The notes beneath the pieces are model-generated. The model saw only the letters and a program-made list of their open reading frames with translations. It was not told the origin of the DNA and made no database searches. A DNA stretch of 64,000 nt from an uncultured Oscillospiraceae bacterium (GTDB lineage: Bacteria; Bacillota; Clostridia; Oscillospirales; Ruminococcaceae), in NCBI GenBank assembly GCA_900547385.1, contig URGQ01000002.1, forward strand, positions 1 to 64,000, given 5' to 3'. Made by a program: the position numbers and the translations under genes. Positions 18,123 to 26,537 of this stretch are shown piece after piece; the first letter of the stretch is position 1; each line of letters starts with the position of its first letter.

Positions 18123-18165
18123 GCCTACCCGGCGGGGGGCTACTTTTCTGTGAGGAAAAGTAGGC
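18123..18165. repeat. palindromic hairpin in the repeat-rich spacer
   Basis: CTACTTTTC (18140-18148) pairs with GAAAAGTAG (18155-18163) across TGTGAG, nested within outer GCCTAC (18123-18128) and GTAGGC (18160-18165). It is not followed by a T-run. Confidence 0.6.
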
Positions 18166-18279
18166 AAAAGAACTTTATTTAGGGCGAGATTGCAGTCGCC
18201 TAACGGCGGGGCGGAGTCACCCTCCGGTGACTTAGCGACGCCGACAGGCGAGATGATACTTTGGCATGATTTGTGCCAT

Positions 18280-18330
18280 CAATCCCTCCGGTTCGCTCCG
18301 CTCACCACCTCCCTTTACACAAGGGAGGCT
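18280..18330 (-). repeat. two-hairpin intergenic repeat, inverted copy 2
   Basis: This is the reverse complement of copy 1 with changes in the central stem: CAATCCCTCCG at one end and CCTCCCTT...AAGGGAGGCT at the other. A degenerate third end (CTCCCCTTACACAGGGAAGCC, about 18344-18364) follows directly, in the same orientation. Confidence 0.72.
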
Positions 18331-18423
18331 ATGGTGCGGTGCCCTCCCCTTACACAGGGAAGCCTGCGGGGCGGGGCGGTGCCGGCAGGCAGAAAAAACG
18401 AGGGAAATAGTGAAAATTCCCCC

Positions 18424-18452
18424 TTGACAGGGAGAGGGGGATTTGGTATGAT
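18424..18452 (+). promoter_or_regulatory. strong sigma-A promoter of infC-rpmI-rplT
   Basis: A perfect -35 TTGACA (18424-18429), 17-base spacer and -10 TATGAT (18447-18452). Transcription would start near 18459, giving a leader of about 190 bases before the infC start codon. Confidence 0.88.
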
Positions 18453-18459
18453 AGTCAAG

Positions 18460-18649
18460 TAAAGAAAGCAGAACGAGATCGTTCTCACCTGCCGCACAGT
18501 GGTTGTAGGCACGGTCAATAGAGGCAAGGCCTGCAAATGCGGGAGACTTGCGTTCTTTTGGCATGGACGATCAAAGTAATGAGTCCGTGCTTTTTATTTA
18601 CAGGAAAACCCGAGAGCTACAACCCATTTCAGTCAGGAGGTGCTTTGCA
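18460..18649 (+). ncRNA. structured infC leader with attenuator (L20-leader-like)
   Basis: The leader between promoter and infC folds extensively and contains a terminator (18561-18595) well before the start codon. In Bacillus the infC-rpmI-rplT leader is controlled by ribosomal protein L20 through premature termination. Position and the attenuator fit that system; the L20-binding structure itself was not verified against a model. Confidence 0.65.
18561..18595 (+). terminator. attenuator terminator within the infC leader
   Basis: GCATGGAC (18561-18568) pairs with GTCCGTGC (18583-18590) over 8 bp including one G-T pair, followed directly by TTTTTATTT. It lies 54 bases before the infC start codon, so readthrough must be regulated for the operon to be expressed. 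Confidence 0.75.
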
Positions 18650-19183
18650 ATCGCAAACAAGGAACTGCAGATCAATGAAGAGATCCGCGACAAGGAAGTA
18701 AGAGTGATCGGTGCTGAAGGCGAGCAGCTGGGGATCATGTCCTCCCGCGATGCCTACAACATGGCGCAGGAAAAGAACCTGGATCTCGTAAAGATAGCGC
18801 CGCAGGCCCAGCCGCCGGTATGCCGCATTATGGATTACGGCAAATACCGCTTTGAGCAGGCCAAGCGCGAAAAGGAATCCCGGAAGAACCAGAAGACCAT
18901 AGAGGTGAAGGAGACCCGGCTTTCCCTGAACATTGATACCCACGATTTTGATACCAAGGTGAACCAGACCAAGAAGTTCCTTTCTTCCGGCAACCGCGTC
19001 AAGGTGTCCATCCGCTTCCGCGGCCGTGAGATGGCGCATTCCCAGCTGGGGTACGGTATCATGCAGCGCTTTGCAGAGGCCTGTGCCGATGTAGGCAATG
19101 TGGAAAAGCCCGCCAAGCTGGAGGGCCGCAGTATGATCATGTTTATGAACGCGAAGCCTGCCCCCACCAATAAGCAGCAATAA
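18650..19183 (+). CDS. infC: translation initiation factor IF-3 with AUC start codon
   Basis: IF-3 keeps ribosomal subunits apart and checks the start codon. The conserved protein begins (I)ANKELQINEEIRDKEVRVIG, and the C-terminal domain includes KVSIRFRGREMAH. A perfect AGGAGG at 18635-18640 is followed 9 bases later by ATC at 18650, in frame, exactly where IF-3 proteins begin, giving 177 residues. No ATG or GTG lies at that place; the next upstream ATGs belong to the leader. Rare start codons (AUU or AUC) in infC allow IF-3 to repress its own synthesis. It is first in an operon with rpmI and rplT. Confidence 0.93.
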   Translation: MANKELQINEEIRDKEVRVIGAEGEQLGIMSSRDAYNMAQEKNLDLVKIAPQAQPPVCRIMDYGKYRFEQAKREKESRKNQKTIEVKETRLSLNIDTHDFDTKVNQTKKFLSSGNRVKVSIRFRGREMAHSQLGYGIMQRFAEACADVGNVEKPAKLEGRSMIMFMNAKPAPTNKQQ

Positions 19184-19204
19184 CAAATTTAGGAGGAAAA
19201 TAAA

Positions 19205-19402
19205 ATGCCCAAGCTGAAAACCCACACCGGTGCAAAAAAGCGCTTTAAGCTGACCAAAAACGGTAAGGTCAAGAGAGCCAAAGCCTACAAGTCTCATATC
19301 CTGAACAAGAAATCCACCAAGCGCAAGAGAAACCTGCGCAAGGGCACCTATGCCGATAAGACCAATGTCGGCGCACTGAAGCTGCTGATGCCCAACACCT
19401 GA
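19205..19402 (+). CDS. rpmI: 50S ribosomal protein L35
   Basis: A 65-residue basic protein with the family start MPKLKTHTGAKKRFK and the internal HILNKKSTKRKRNLRKG. TTAGGAGGAAAATAAA precedes the ATG. It lies 21 bases after infC and 49 before rplT, the standard order, and is presumably controlled with them by the leader attenuator. Confidence 0.98.
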   Translation: MPKLKTHTGAKKRFKLTKNGKVKRAKAYKSHILNKKSTKRKRNLRKGTYADKTNVGALKLLMPNT

Positions 19403-19451
19403 TCCCTTAACAACAACATTTACAGATGATATGATACGGAGGTAAAAAGAT

Positions 19452-19805
19452 ATGGCTCGTATTAAAAGAGCGATGATGACCCGCAAGAGAAGAAAAAAGA
19501 CCCTGAAGATGGCGAAGGGCTATTTTGGCGCGAAGAGCAAGCGCTTTAAGATGGCGAAACAGGCCGTAATGAAATCCGGCAACTATGCTTACATTGGCCG
19601 TAAGCAGAAGAAGCGTGATTTCCGCCGCCTGTGGATCACCCGTATTTCCGCCGCCTGCAAGCTGAACGGCATGAACTATTCCCAGTTCATGAACGGGCTG
19701 AAGAAGGCCGGCATCAACCTGAACCGCAAGATGCTCTCCGAGCTGGCGATCAACGATGTTGCCGCCTTTACCGCGCTGACCGAGAAGGCCAAGGCTGCCC
19801 TGTAA
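19452..19805 (+). CDS. rplT: 50S ribosomal protein L20
   Basis: This 117-residue protein has the L20 signature MARIKRAMMTRKRRKK, GYFGAKSKRFKMAKQAVMKS and RRLWITRISAACKLNGMNYS. L20 binds 23S rRNA early in assembly and in Bacillus represses this operon through the leader. An ACGGAGG ribosome site precedes it. It is the last gene before a clear terminator. Confidence 0.98.
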   Translation: MARIKRAMMTRKRRKKTLKMAKGYFGAKSKRFKMAKQAVMKSGNYAYIGRKQKKRDFRRLWITRISAACKLNGMNYSQFMNGLKKAGINLNRKMLSELAINDVAAFTALTEKAKAAL

Positions 19806-19818
19806 AAAGCATAACGCT

Positions 19819-19859
19819 CCGCCCGATTTTGGTAAGACAGGATCGGGCGGGTCTTTTTT
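19819..19859 (+). terminator. Rho-independent terminator after rplT
   Basis: CCGCCCGAT pairs with ATCGGGCGG across a 14-base loop, followed by GTCTTTTTT. Confidence 0.9.
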
Positions 19860-19888
19860 GTCATAAAATGAAGTCATCAAAAATTTGC

Positions 19889-19917
19889 TTGCATTTGGGG
19901 CTGACTTAGGGTATAAA
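19889..19917 (+). promoter_or_regulatory. promoter of the SpoU-family methyltransferase gene
   Basis: TTGCAT (19889-19894), 17 bases, TATAAA (19912-19917), about 33 bases before the next start codon. Confidence 0.65.
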
Positions 19918-19949
19918 GAAAAAAGAGCATCTCCAAAAGGAGGAAAAGG

Positions 19950-20741
19950 ATGGAACGGCTGACCTCGCGCGAGAACGCGCTGATAAAGGAATACCGAAAA
20001 CTGTGCGGCAGCCGGAAGCGGCGGGAGGAGACCGGGTGCTTTGTGCTGGAGGGCGCCCGGCTGGTGCTGGATGCGGCTGAGAGCGGCATCCCGCTGCGGA
20101 CGCTGCTGGTAAGCGATGACGGCGCCCGCTACCCGGAGGCCGAAAAGCTGGCGGGAATGGCGCGGCGGTGCTTTTCCATCCCCAATGAGCTGGCGGCGTA
20201 TATCTCCGAGACCGAGCATCCGCAGGGCATTTTTGCGGTGGGGGAGATGCCGAAGGCCGAGCCGCTGACGATGCGGGCGGGTAGCTATCTGCTGCTGGAC
20301 GAGCTGCAGGATCCCGGCAACCTGGGGACCATCCTGCGGACGGCGGAAGCGATGGGCACCACCGCGGTGGTGCTTTCGGTCCACTGTCCCGATCTTTTTT
20401 CGCCGAAGGTGATCCGCAGTACGATGGGCAGCGGCTGGCGGCAGAAAACGGTACGGGTGGATGACCTGGCCGGGAGCATTGCCGCGTGGCAAAAGCAGGG
20501 CCTGCGCTGCTATGCGGCTACCCTAAGCCCCGAAGCACTGCCGCTGCAAAGGCTGCCGGCGGGGGAATGCCGGGGGATCGTCATCGGCAATGAGGGCAAC
20601 GGTGTGAGCCGGGAAGTGATAGATGCCTGTAATGGCGAGGTATATATCCCGATGAGGGGGGCGGCGGAATCGCTGAACGCGGCGGCCGCGGCAGCGCTGT
20701 GCATGTGGGAGCTGAGCGGCCGGGGGTATCTGCCCGGATAA
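19950..20741 (+). CDS. TrmH/SpoU family RNA 2'-O-methyltransferase
   Basis: The 263-residue protein has an N-terminal substrate-binding domain (residues 1-95, starting LTSRENALIKEYRKLCGSRKRR) and a C-terminal SPOUT knot. The three SpoU motifs are visible: LLDELQDPGNLGTILRTAEA (about 113-132), IVIGNEGNGVS (about 211-221) and IPMRGAAESLNAAAAAAL (about 233-250). Such enzymes methylate ribose 2'-OH in rRNA or tRNA; a 23S rRNA target is the common annotation after rplT. AAAAGGAGGAAAAGG sets the start. It has its own promoter. Confidence 0.93.
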   Translation: MERLTSRENALIKEYRKLCGSRKRREETGCFVLEGARLVLDAAESGIPLRTLLVSDDGARYPEAEKLAGMARRCFSIPNELAAYISETEHPQGIFAVGEMPKAEPLTMRAGSYLLLDELQDPGNLGTILRTAEAMGTTAVVLSVHCPDLFSPKVIRSTMGSGWRQKTVRVDDLAGSIAAWQKQGLRCYAATLSPEALPLQRLPAGECRGIVIGNEGNGVSREVIDACNGEVYIPMRGAAESLNAAAAAALCMWELSGRGYLPG

Positions 20742-20878
20742 GCAGGAGGCAGGCGGCGCGGCGGAATGGGCGAGGAGTGCCCGCAGCGAAGCGGAGGGTC
20801 GCTCCGAGACAAAATGGAGCCGTGCCGCCGGAATAGGCGGCCTGGAACGAAGGATAAAATGAAAGGAGGGGGAGCGAG

Positions 20879-22063
20879 ATGGCGATTTCGGACTGGATGC
20901 GGTTCCAGTTGGCGTATGGCTTTGGAACGGTGAGGGCCGCCAAGGCCCTGGAAAAGTGGCACTCGCCTACCCTTTTATTCCACACCGAGGACTGGCGGCT
21001 GCGGCAGCACGGCATGGGCGAGGAAGAGCTGCGCCGGGTGCGGGAGGCCAAAGACGCCGACCTGGGAAAGATTCTGGGCTTTTGTGAGAGGAACAGGGTA
21101 AAGATACTGACCCCGGATGACGACCTGTACCCGCAGCGGCTGCGGAACATATACAGCCCGCCGGCGGTGCTGTATGTGGCCGGCAGCTGGATGGATCTGA
21201 ATGATATCTTAACAATAGCTGTGGTGGGCACCCGCCGCTGCACCGAATACGGCAGCCGGGTGGCGAGGGAGATCTCCGCGGACCTGGCGGCCAGGGGTGT
21301 GGTGACGGTAAGCGGCCTGGCGACGGGGATCGATTCCTGCTGCCATGATGCTACTGTGGAGGCCGGCGGCCGTACCATAGCGGTGCAGGGCTGCGGCATC
21401 GATGTGACCTACCCGGCGGCCAACCGGGAGCTGAAAAAGAAGATACTGCGAAGCGGCGGCGCGGTGATAACGGAATTCCCGCCCGGCGCTGAGCCGAATT
21501 CCTATCATTTTCCCATCCGCAACCGCATTATAGCGGGGCTGTGCCACGGTACGCTGGTGGTGGAGGGAGAACGCCGCAGCGGGTCGCTGATCACGGCGGG
21601 GTTTGCCCTGACCGAGGGCCGGGATGTTTTTGCGGTGCCCGGCAATGTGGATAGCCCCATGAGCGCCGCGCCCAACTGGCTGATCCGGGAGGGGGCCATC
21701 ATGGTGCGGGAAGCAGGGGATATTCTGGAGGAATACGATCTGCGGGACTATGATGCTGCGGGGCCGGGAGAGGAAGCGGAGGCTGAGCAGCTTACCTTGT
21801 GCGAAAAGCAGCCCAGCAAGGCTAAGAAGAAGGAAAAGCCCGCCCCGGCCAAGGCCTATCCCCTGCGGAGCGACGACGGGATGCTGGAGACGCTGAACGG
21901 CAGCCAGCGCACGGTGCTGGAGGTCCTAAGCAGCGAGCCGATGACCGCCGACGAGGTGGTGGCGGCAACCGGACTTTCGGTACCGGAGACACTTTCGGTC
22001 TTGACGCAGCTTGAGATCTTTGGTATCATCAGAATCCATGCGGGACACCGGTTCAGCCGGTGA
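20879..22063 (+). CDS. dprA: DNA-processing protein DprA (Smf)
   Basis: DprA protects incoming single-stranded DNA and loads RecA during transformation; many non-competent Firmicutes also keep it. The 394-residue protein has an N-terminal helical region, the Rossmann-like core (about 105-290) with VVGTRRCTEYG, SGLATGIDSCCHDA, RNRIIAGLCHGTLVVEG, SGSLITAGFAL and VFAVPGNVDSP, a low-complexity linker rich in Lys and Ala, and a C-terminal winged helix (about 325-394). GAAAGGAGGGGG precedes the start. The promoter of topA lies inside its 3' end. Confidence 0.95.
   Translation: MAISDWMRFQLAYGFGTVRAAKALEKWHSPTLLFHTEDWRLRQHGMGEEELRRVREAKDADLGKILGFCERNRVKILTPDDDLYPQRLRNIYSPPAVLYVAGSWMDLNDILTIAVVGTRRCTEYGSRVAREISADLAARGVVTVSGLATGIDSCCHDATVEAGGRTIAVQGCGIDVTYPAANRELKKKILRSGGAVITEFPPGAEPNSYHFPIRNRIIAGLCHGTLVVEGERRSGSLITAGFALTEGRDVFAVPGNVDSPMSAAPNWLIREGAIMVREAGDILEEYDLRDYDAAGPGEEAEAEQLTLCEKQPSKAKKKEKPAPAKAYPLRSDDGMLETLNGSQRTVLEVLSSEPMTADEVVAATGLSVPETLSVLTQLEIFGIIRIHAGHRFSR
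22001..22029 (+). promoter_or_regulatory. promoter of topA inside the dprA 3' end
   Basis: TTGACG (22001-22006), 17 bases, TATCAT (22024-22029), ending 34 bases before the dprA stop codon. It would drive topA-trmFO-plsX. Confidence 0.65.
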
Positions 22064-22109
22064 ACCGCCGAGAGAAAACGAAATTTTAAGAATATACGGG
22101 TGATAAGAT

Positions 22110-24191
22110 TTGTCCAAATTAGTGATCGTGGAATCCCCGGCCAAGGCGCATACCATCCAGAAGTACCTTGGCCCCGACTATGAAGTGATGGCCTCGATGG
22201 GCCATGTGCGCGACCTGCCGGCTTCCCGGCTGAGCGTGGATGTGAAGAATGACTTTGCCCCGAACTATGAGAATATCAAGGGCAAGGGCGAGCTGATAAA
22301 AAAGCTGCGCGCCGAGGCCAAAAAGAGCGACTATGTGTACCTGGCGACCGACCCCGATCGTGAGGGAGAGGCCATCAGCTGGCACCTGGCGCAGCTCCTG
22401 AAACTGGATGAAACGGAGCCGAACCGGGTGACCTTTAATGAGATCACCAAGTCCGGCATTAAATACGGCATGGAGCACCCCCGGTGCATCGACCAGCAGC
22501 TGGTGGATGCCCAGCAGGCCCGCCGGGTGCTGGACCGCATCGTGGGCTACGAGATCAGCCCTTTCCTGTGGAAGAAGATCCGCAAGGGACTTTCCGCCGG
22601 ACGGGTGCAATCGGTGGCGGTGCGGCTGGTGGTGGACCGGGAGGATGAGATCCGGGCCTTTAAGCCGGAGGAATACTGGACCCTGGAGGCCCTGCTGCAG
22701 AAGCAGGGCGTAAAAGCCAAACCCTTTTTGGCCAAATACTACGGCACCGGCGGCAAAAAGTGTGAGATCACCACTGAGGAGCAGGCCAATGCCCTAAAGG
22801 CCGCCGCCGAAAAAGAGCCGTTTATCATAAAGAGTATAAAGATGGGCACGCGGCAGAAGAACCCCGCGCCGCCCTTTATCACCTCCACTTTGCAGCAGGA
22901 TGCCTCCCGGCGGTTTGGCTTCCAGGCCAAACGCACCATGAAGGTGGCGCAGGAGCTGTACGAGGGCATCAACCTGCCGGACCTGGGTGCGGTGGGCTTG
23001 ATCACCTATATGAGAACCGATTCGCTGCGCATCTCCGATGAGGCACTTTCTGCGGCGCATGATTACATTCAGCGGACCTATGGGGCAAACTACGCGCTGC
23101 CGAAGCCCCGGACCTTCCGCTCCAAATCCAACGCGCAGGATGGCCACGAGGCCATCCGCCCGACCATGATAGACCTGGCGCCCGCCAAGATCAAGGAGAG
23201 CCTTTCCAGCGACCAGTATAAGCTGTATAAGCTGGTGTGGGAGCGCTTTATTGCCAGCCAGATGGCGGCCTGCGTGCAGGATACCGTTTCCACCGATATT
23301 ACCGCCGGGGAGCATCTCTTTAAGGCCTCCGGGTTTTCGGTACGGTTTGACGGCTATACCCGCCTGTATACCGAGGCGGTGGATAACGAGGAGGAGCAGG
23401 AGACCAATCTGCCCCGGCTGGAGGAGGGCGAGCACCTAACCCTGAAGGAGCTGAAGCCCAATCAGCACTTTACCCAGCCGCCCCCCCGGTATACCGAAGC
23501 GACGCTGATCCGGGAGCTGGAGGAAAACGGCATAGGCCGCCCCAGCACCTACGCGCCCACCCTTTCCACCATACTGCAGCGCGGCTATGTGGAGCGAGAG
23601 GGCAAGGCCCTAAAGCCCACCATAGTGGGAGAGACGGTGACCCGGCTGATGAAGGAGCAGTTCGGCAAGATAGTGGATGTGAAATTCACCGCCGAGATGG
23701 AGCAGGAGCTGGATGAGGTAGAGGCCGGCAAGACCGAATGGGTGGGTATGATGCACCACTTCTATGATGACTTTACCGATATGCTGCAGAGTGCCGAAAA
23801 GAATATGGAAGGCACCAAGATGAAGATCCCCGATGAGGAGACCGACATAGTGTGCGAGCTGTGCGGCCGCAAGATGGTGGTGCGCCACGGCAAATACGGC
23901 AAGTTCCTGGCCTGCCCGGGCTTTCCGGTGTGCAAGAATACCAAGACCCTGCAGCAGGAGACCCCTGGCAGCTGCCCTCGCTGCGGCAAAAAGGTGCTGG
24001 CCAAAAAATCCAAGACGGGACGCACCTACTACGGCTGCGAGGATAACCCCAAGTGCGGCTTTATGACCTGGGATATCCCGCTGGCGGAAAAGTGTCCCCA
24101 GTGCGGCAGCAGCCTGTTTAAGACCACCGGCCGGGTGAAGATGATCCACTGCCTGAAAGAGGGCTGTGGCTACGAGAAGAGTGCGAAATAA
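22110..24191 (+). CDS. topA: DNA topoisomerase I (type IA)
   Basis: Relaxes negative supercoils. The 693-residue protein has the Toprim domain (VIVESPAKAHTIQKYLG at the start; ATDPDREGEAISWHL about 77-91) and the active-site tyrosine in GLITYMRTDSLRI (Y300). Three C-terminal zinc ribbons follow: CELCGRKM..CPGFPVC, CPRCGKK..CEDNPKC and CPQCGSS..CLKEGC. Translation starts with TTG at 22110. The stop codon shares one base with the trmFO start. Confidence 0.97.
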   Translation: MSKLVIVESPAKAHTIQKYLGPDYEVMASMGHVRDLPASRLSVDVKNDFAPNYENIKGKGELIKKLRAEAKKSDYVYLATDPDREGEAISWHLAQLLKLDETEPNRVTFNEITKSGIKYGMEHPRCIDQQLVDAQQARRVLDRIVGYEISPFLWKKIRKGLSAGRVQSVAVRLVVDREDEIRAFKPEEYWTLEALLQKQGVKAKPFLAKYYGTGGKKCEITTEEQANALKAAAEKEPFIIKSIKMGTRQKNPAPPFITSTLQQDASRRFGFQAKRTMKVAQELYEGINLPDLGAVGLITYMRTDSLRISDEALSAAHDYIQRTYGANYALPKPRTFRSKSNAQDGHEAIRPTMIDLAPAKIKESLSSDQYKLYKLVWERFIASQMAACVQDTVSTDITAGEHLFKASGFSVRFDGYTRLYTEAVDNEEEQETNLPRLEEGEHLTLKELKPNQHFTQPPPRYTEATLIRELEENGIGRPSTYAPTLSTILQRGYVEREGKALKPTIVGETVTRLMKEQFGKIVDVKFTAEMEQELDEVEAGKTEWVGMMHHFYDDFTDMLQSAEKNMEGTKMKIPDEETDIVCELCGRKMVVRHGKYGKFLACPGFPVCKNTKTLQQETPGSCPRCGKKVLAKKSKTGRTYYGCEDNPKCGFMTWDIPLAEKCPQCGSSLFKTTGRVKMIHCLKEGCGYEKSAK

Positions 24192-25507
24192 TGAGTAAAG
24201 TTTCTGTAATAGGGGCCGGACTGGCCGGGTGCGAAGCCGCCTGGGCACTGGCCAGACGCGGCATAGATGTGACGCTGTACGAAATGAAGCCGGTGAAGTA
24301 TTCCCCGGCACACCACTACGAGGGGTTTGCAGAGCTGGTGTGCTCCAATTCGCTGAAGGCGATGCGGCTGAATTCCGCAGCGGGACTGCTGAAGGCCGAA
24401 ATGAAGGAGATGGATTCGCTGGTGGTGCGCTGTGCCGAGGAAACGGCGGTGAGCGCCGGCGGCGCCCTGGCGGTGGACCGGGAGGCCTTTAGCGACGCGA
24501 TGACCAAAGCCATACGGGAGCTGCCTAATGTAACGGTGGTGACTGGCGAGGTGACTGAGCTCCCGGCGGGGAATGTCATCGTGGCCAGCGGGCCGCTGAC
24601 CAGCGAGGCGCTTTCCGAAACGATCGGGCGGCTGTGCGGGGAAAAGTACCTGAGTTTTTATGATGCCTCCGCACCCATTGTCACAAAGGACTCCATTGAT
24701 ATGGAGCGGGTGTACTTTGCCACCCGGTACGACCGGGGCGAGGCGGATTATATCAACTGCTCCTTCAACAAAGAGGAGTACGAGCGGTTCCATGAAGCGC
24801 TGGTGAATGCCAAAAGCGTGGAGCTGCATGAATTTGAGAAAGAGTACTTTAAGGTGTACGAGGGCTGTATGCCCATAGAGGTGCTGGCGAAGCGCGGCCT
24901 GGATACCATGCGGTATGGGCCGCTGCGCCCGGTGGGACTGCGAGACCCCCGCACCGGACACCGTCCGTGGGCCAATATCCAGCTGCGGCGGGAAAATGCC
25001 GACGGCACCATGTATAATATCGTGGGGTTCCAGACCAACCTGCTGTTCCCGGAGCAGAAGCGGGTCTTTTCGATGATCCCGGGGCTGGAAAATGCGGAAT
25101 TTGTGCGGTACGGCGTGATGCACCGCAATACCTTCCTGGATTCGCCCCGGCTGCTGGATAGCTTTTTCCGGCTGAAAAAAGAGCCGAGGATCAGCTTTGC
25201 CGGGCAGATGACCGGTGTGGAGGGGTATATCGAATCCGCGGCGAGCGGGATACTGGCGGCGCATGCCGTGGCGGACCGGCTGCGGGGCAGGGAGCCGCTG
25301 CTGCCCCCGCCCGAAACGATGATGGGCGCTCTGTGCCGGTATATCAGTGATGAGAGCGTGGAGGATTTCCAGCCGATGGGCAGCAATATGGGCATTCTGC
25401 CGCCGCTGCCGGAGCTGATAAAGGGCAAGCAGGAGCGCTACCAGGCCATGGCCGACCGAGCCGTAGCGGCAATGCAACATTACCTGAAAGCGAGGGATGA
25501 ACGATGA
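24191..25507 (+). CDS. trmFO: methylenetetrahydrofolate--tRNA (uracil-54 C5)-methyltransferase TrmFO
   Basis: This FAD- and folate-dependent enzyme makes T54 in tRNA in many Gram-positives. The 438-residue protein starts with the FAD-binding GxGxxG (VIGAGLAGCEAAWALARRG) and has conserved blocks FAELVCSNSLKA, YDASAPIVTKDSID, GCMPIEVLAKRGLDTMRYGPLRPVGL and FAGQMTGVEGYIESAASG. It sits between topA and plsX with a 1-base overlap upstream and a 4-base overlap downstream, so all three are likely one operon. Confidence 0.97.
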   Translation: MSKVSVIGAGLAGCEAAWALARRGIDVTLYEMKPVKYSPAHHYEGFAELVCSNSLKAMRLNSAAGLLKAEMKEMDSLVVRCAEETAVSAGGALAVDREAFSDAMTKAIRELPNVTVVTGEVTELPAGNVIVASGPLTSEALSETIGRLCGEKYLSFYDASAPIVTKDSIDMERVYFATRYDRGEADYINCSFNKEEYERFHEALVNAKSVELHEFEKEYFKVYEGCMPIEVLAKRGLDTMRYGPLRPVGLRDPRTGHRPWANIQLRRENADGTMYNIVGFQTNLLFPEQKRVFSMIPGLENAEFVRYGVMHRNTFLDSPRLLDSFFRLKKEPRISFAGQMTGVEGYIESAASGILAAHAVADRLRGREPLLPPPETMMGALCRYISDESVEDFQPMGSNMGILPPLPELIKGKQERYQAMADRAVAAMQHYLKARDER

Positions 25508-26508
25508 GAGTGATCGTAGATGCTTACGGCGGGGATAACGCCCCGGAGGCGGTACTGCGGGGCTGCCGCATGGCGGCAGATCAATGGAAGTGTGAGATCA
25601 TACTGACCGGCGACGGCGAAAAGCTGCGTGCAAGGGCGGCAGAGCTGGGTGTTTCCCTGGAGGGGATGACGATAGCGGAGGCCCCGGATGTCTTCCCGAT
25701 GGAAGCGGAGCCGACCGCTATTATGAAGCAATACAAGGACAGCAGCATGGCGCGCGGACTCCAGATGCTGGCGGAGGGCGGGGGCGAAGCCTTGGTTTCG
25801 GCCGGCAGCACCGGCGCGCTGGTGGTGGGCGGCACGCTCATCGTCAAGCGCATCAAGGGCGTGAAGCGCCCGGCCATCGGCACCGTGGTGCCCTGCAAGG
25901 ACGGCTGCTTTATGATGCTGGATTCCGGCGCGAACCACGACTGCCGCCCCGAAATGCTGCGGCAGTTTGGGCTGATGGGCTCGGTATATATGAAGCGCAT
26001 TCTGGGGGTGCCGAACCCCCGTGTGGGCCTGGTGAATATCGGTGTGGAGGAGACCAAGGGCACCGAGCTGCAGGTGGAGGCCTACGGTCTGATGAAAGAG
26101 GCCGGGTACAACTTCATCGGCAATGTGGAAGCGCGCGAGGTGCCGCTGGGCGGCTGCGATGTGGCGGTGTGCGACGGCTTTACCGGGAATATCATCCTGA
26201 AGACCACCGAGGGCCTGGCCAAGCTCTTTATGAGCGAGATCAAGGGGATCTTTATGAAATCCCTTCCCAATAAGCTGGCCGCCGCCGTGGTGAAGAAGGA
26301 TTTGGGCGCCTTTAAGCGGAAGTTTGATTCCGCCGAATACGGCGGGGCCCTGCTGCTGGGCACCAAGAAGCCGGTCATTAAGGCGCATGGCAGCAGCGAT
26401 GCCAAGGCCTTCTACAATGCCATACGGCAGGCCATCAGCTGCTGTGAGAATAATATCATCGGCGAGATGGAAAGCCAGCTGGCGGTCGAGACCGCTGAGG
26501 CGGAATAA
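25504..26508 (+). CDS. plsX: phosphate acyltransferase PlsX
   Basis: PlsX makes acyl-phosphate from acyl-ACP at the start of phospholipid synthesis. The 334-residue protein has family blocks IVDAYGGDNAPEAVLRG, ALVSAGSTGALV, RPAIGTVVP, GANHDCRPEMLRQFG, GVEETKGTELQVEAY and DGFTGNIILKTTEGLA. Usual Firmicutes order is plsX-acpP-rnc; here no acyl-carrier-protein gene lies between plsX and rnc (29-base gap). Its ATG overlaps the trmFO stop (ATGA). Confidence 0.97.
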   Translation: MRVIVDAYGGDNAPEAVLRGCRMAADQWKCEIILTGDGEKLRARAAELGVSLEGMTIAEAPDVFPMEAEPTAIMKQYKDSSMARGLQMLAEGGGEALVSAGSTGALVVGGTLIVKRIKGVKRPAIGTVVPCKDGCFMMLDSGANHDCRPEMLRQFGLMGSVYMKRILGVPNPRVGLVNIGVEETKGTELQVEAYGLMKEAGYNFIGNVEAREVPLGGCDVAVCDGFTGNIILKTTEGLAKLFMSEIKGIFMKSLPNKLAAAVVKKDLGAFKRKFDSAEYGGALLLGTKKPVIKAHGSSDAKAFYNAIRQAISCCENNIIGEMESQLAVETAEAE

Positions 26509-26537
26509 ATTATATCCAAGTAAAAGAGGGTGCAGTT

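Larger units (their letters stand above)
17903..18423. other. repeat-rich intergenic spacer between addA and the infC promoter
   Basis: About 520 bases with no credible gene. It holds an inverted pair of a roughly 50-base two-hairpin element (17968-18021 and 18280-18330), a partial third copy (18342-18364), three copies of GTCGCCTGGCGGCG-like sequence (17953, 18077, 18195) and a GCCTAC/CTACTTTTC hairpin (18123-18165). Short reading frames across it are made of these repeats and have no ribosome sites. Confidence 0.7.

Noticed and set aside
18190..18462. 90-codon + frame and - strand frames in the addA-infC spacer
   Set aside because: They are built from intergenic repeats and the infC promoter, with no ribosome sites.
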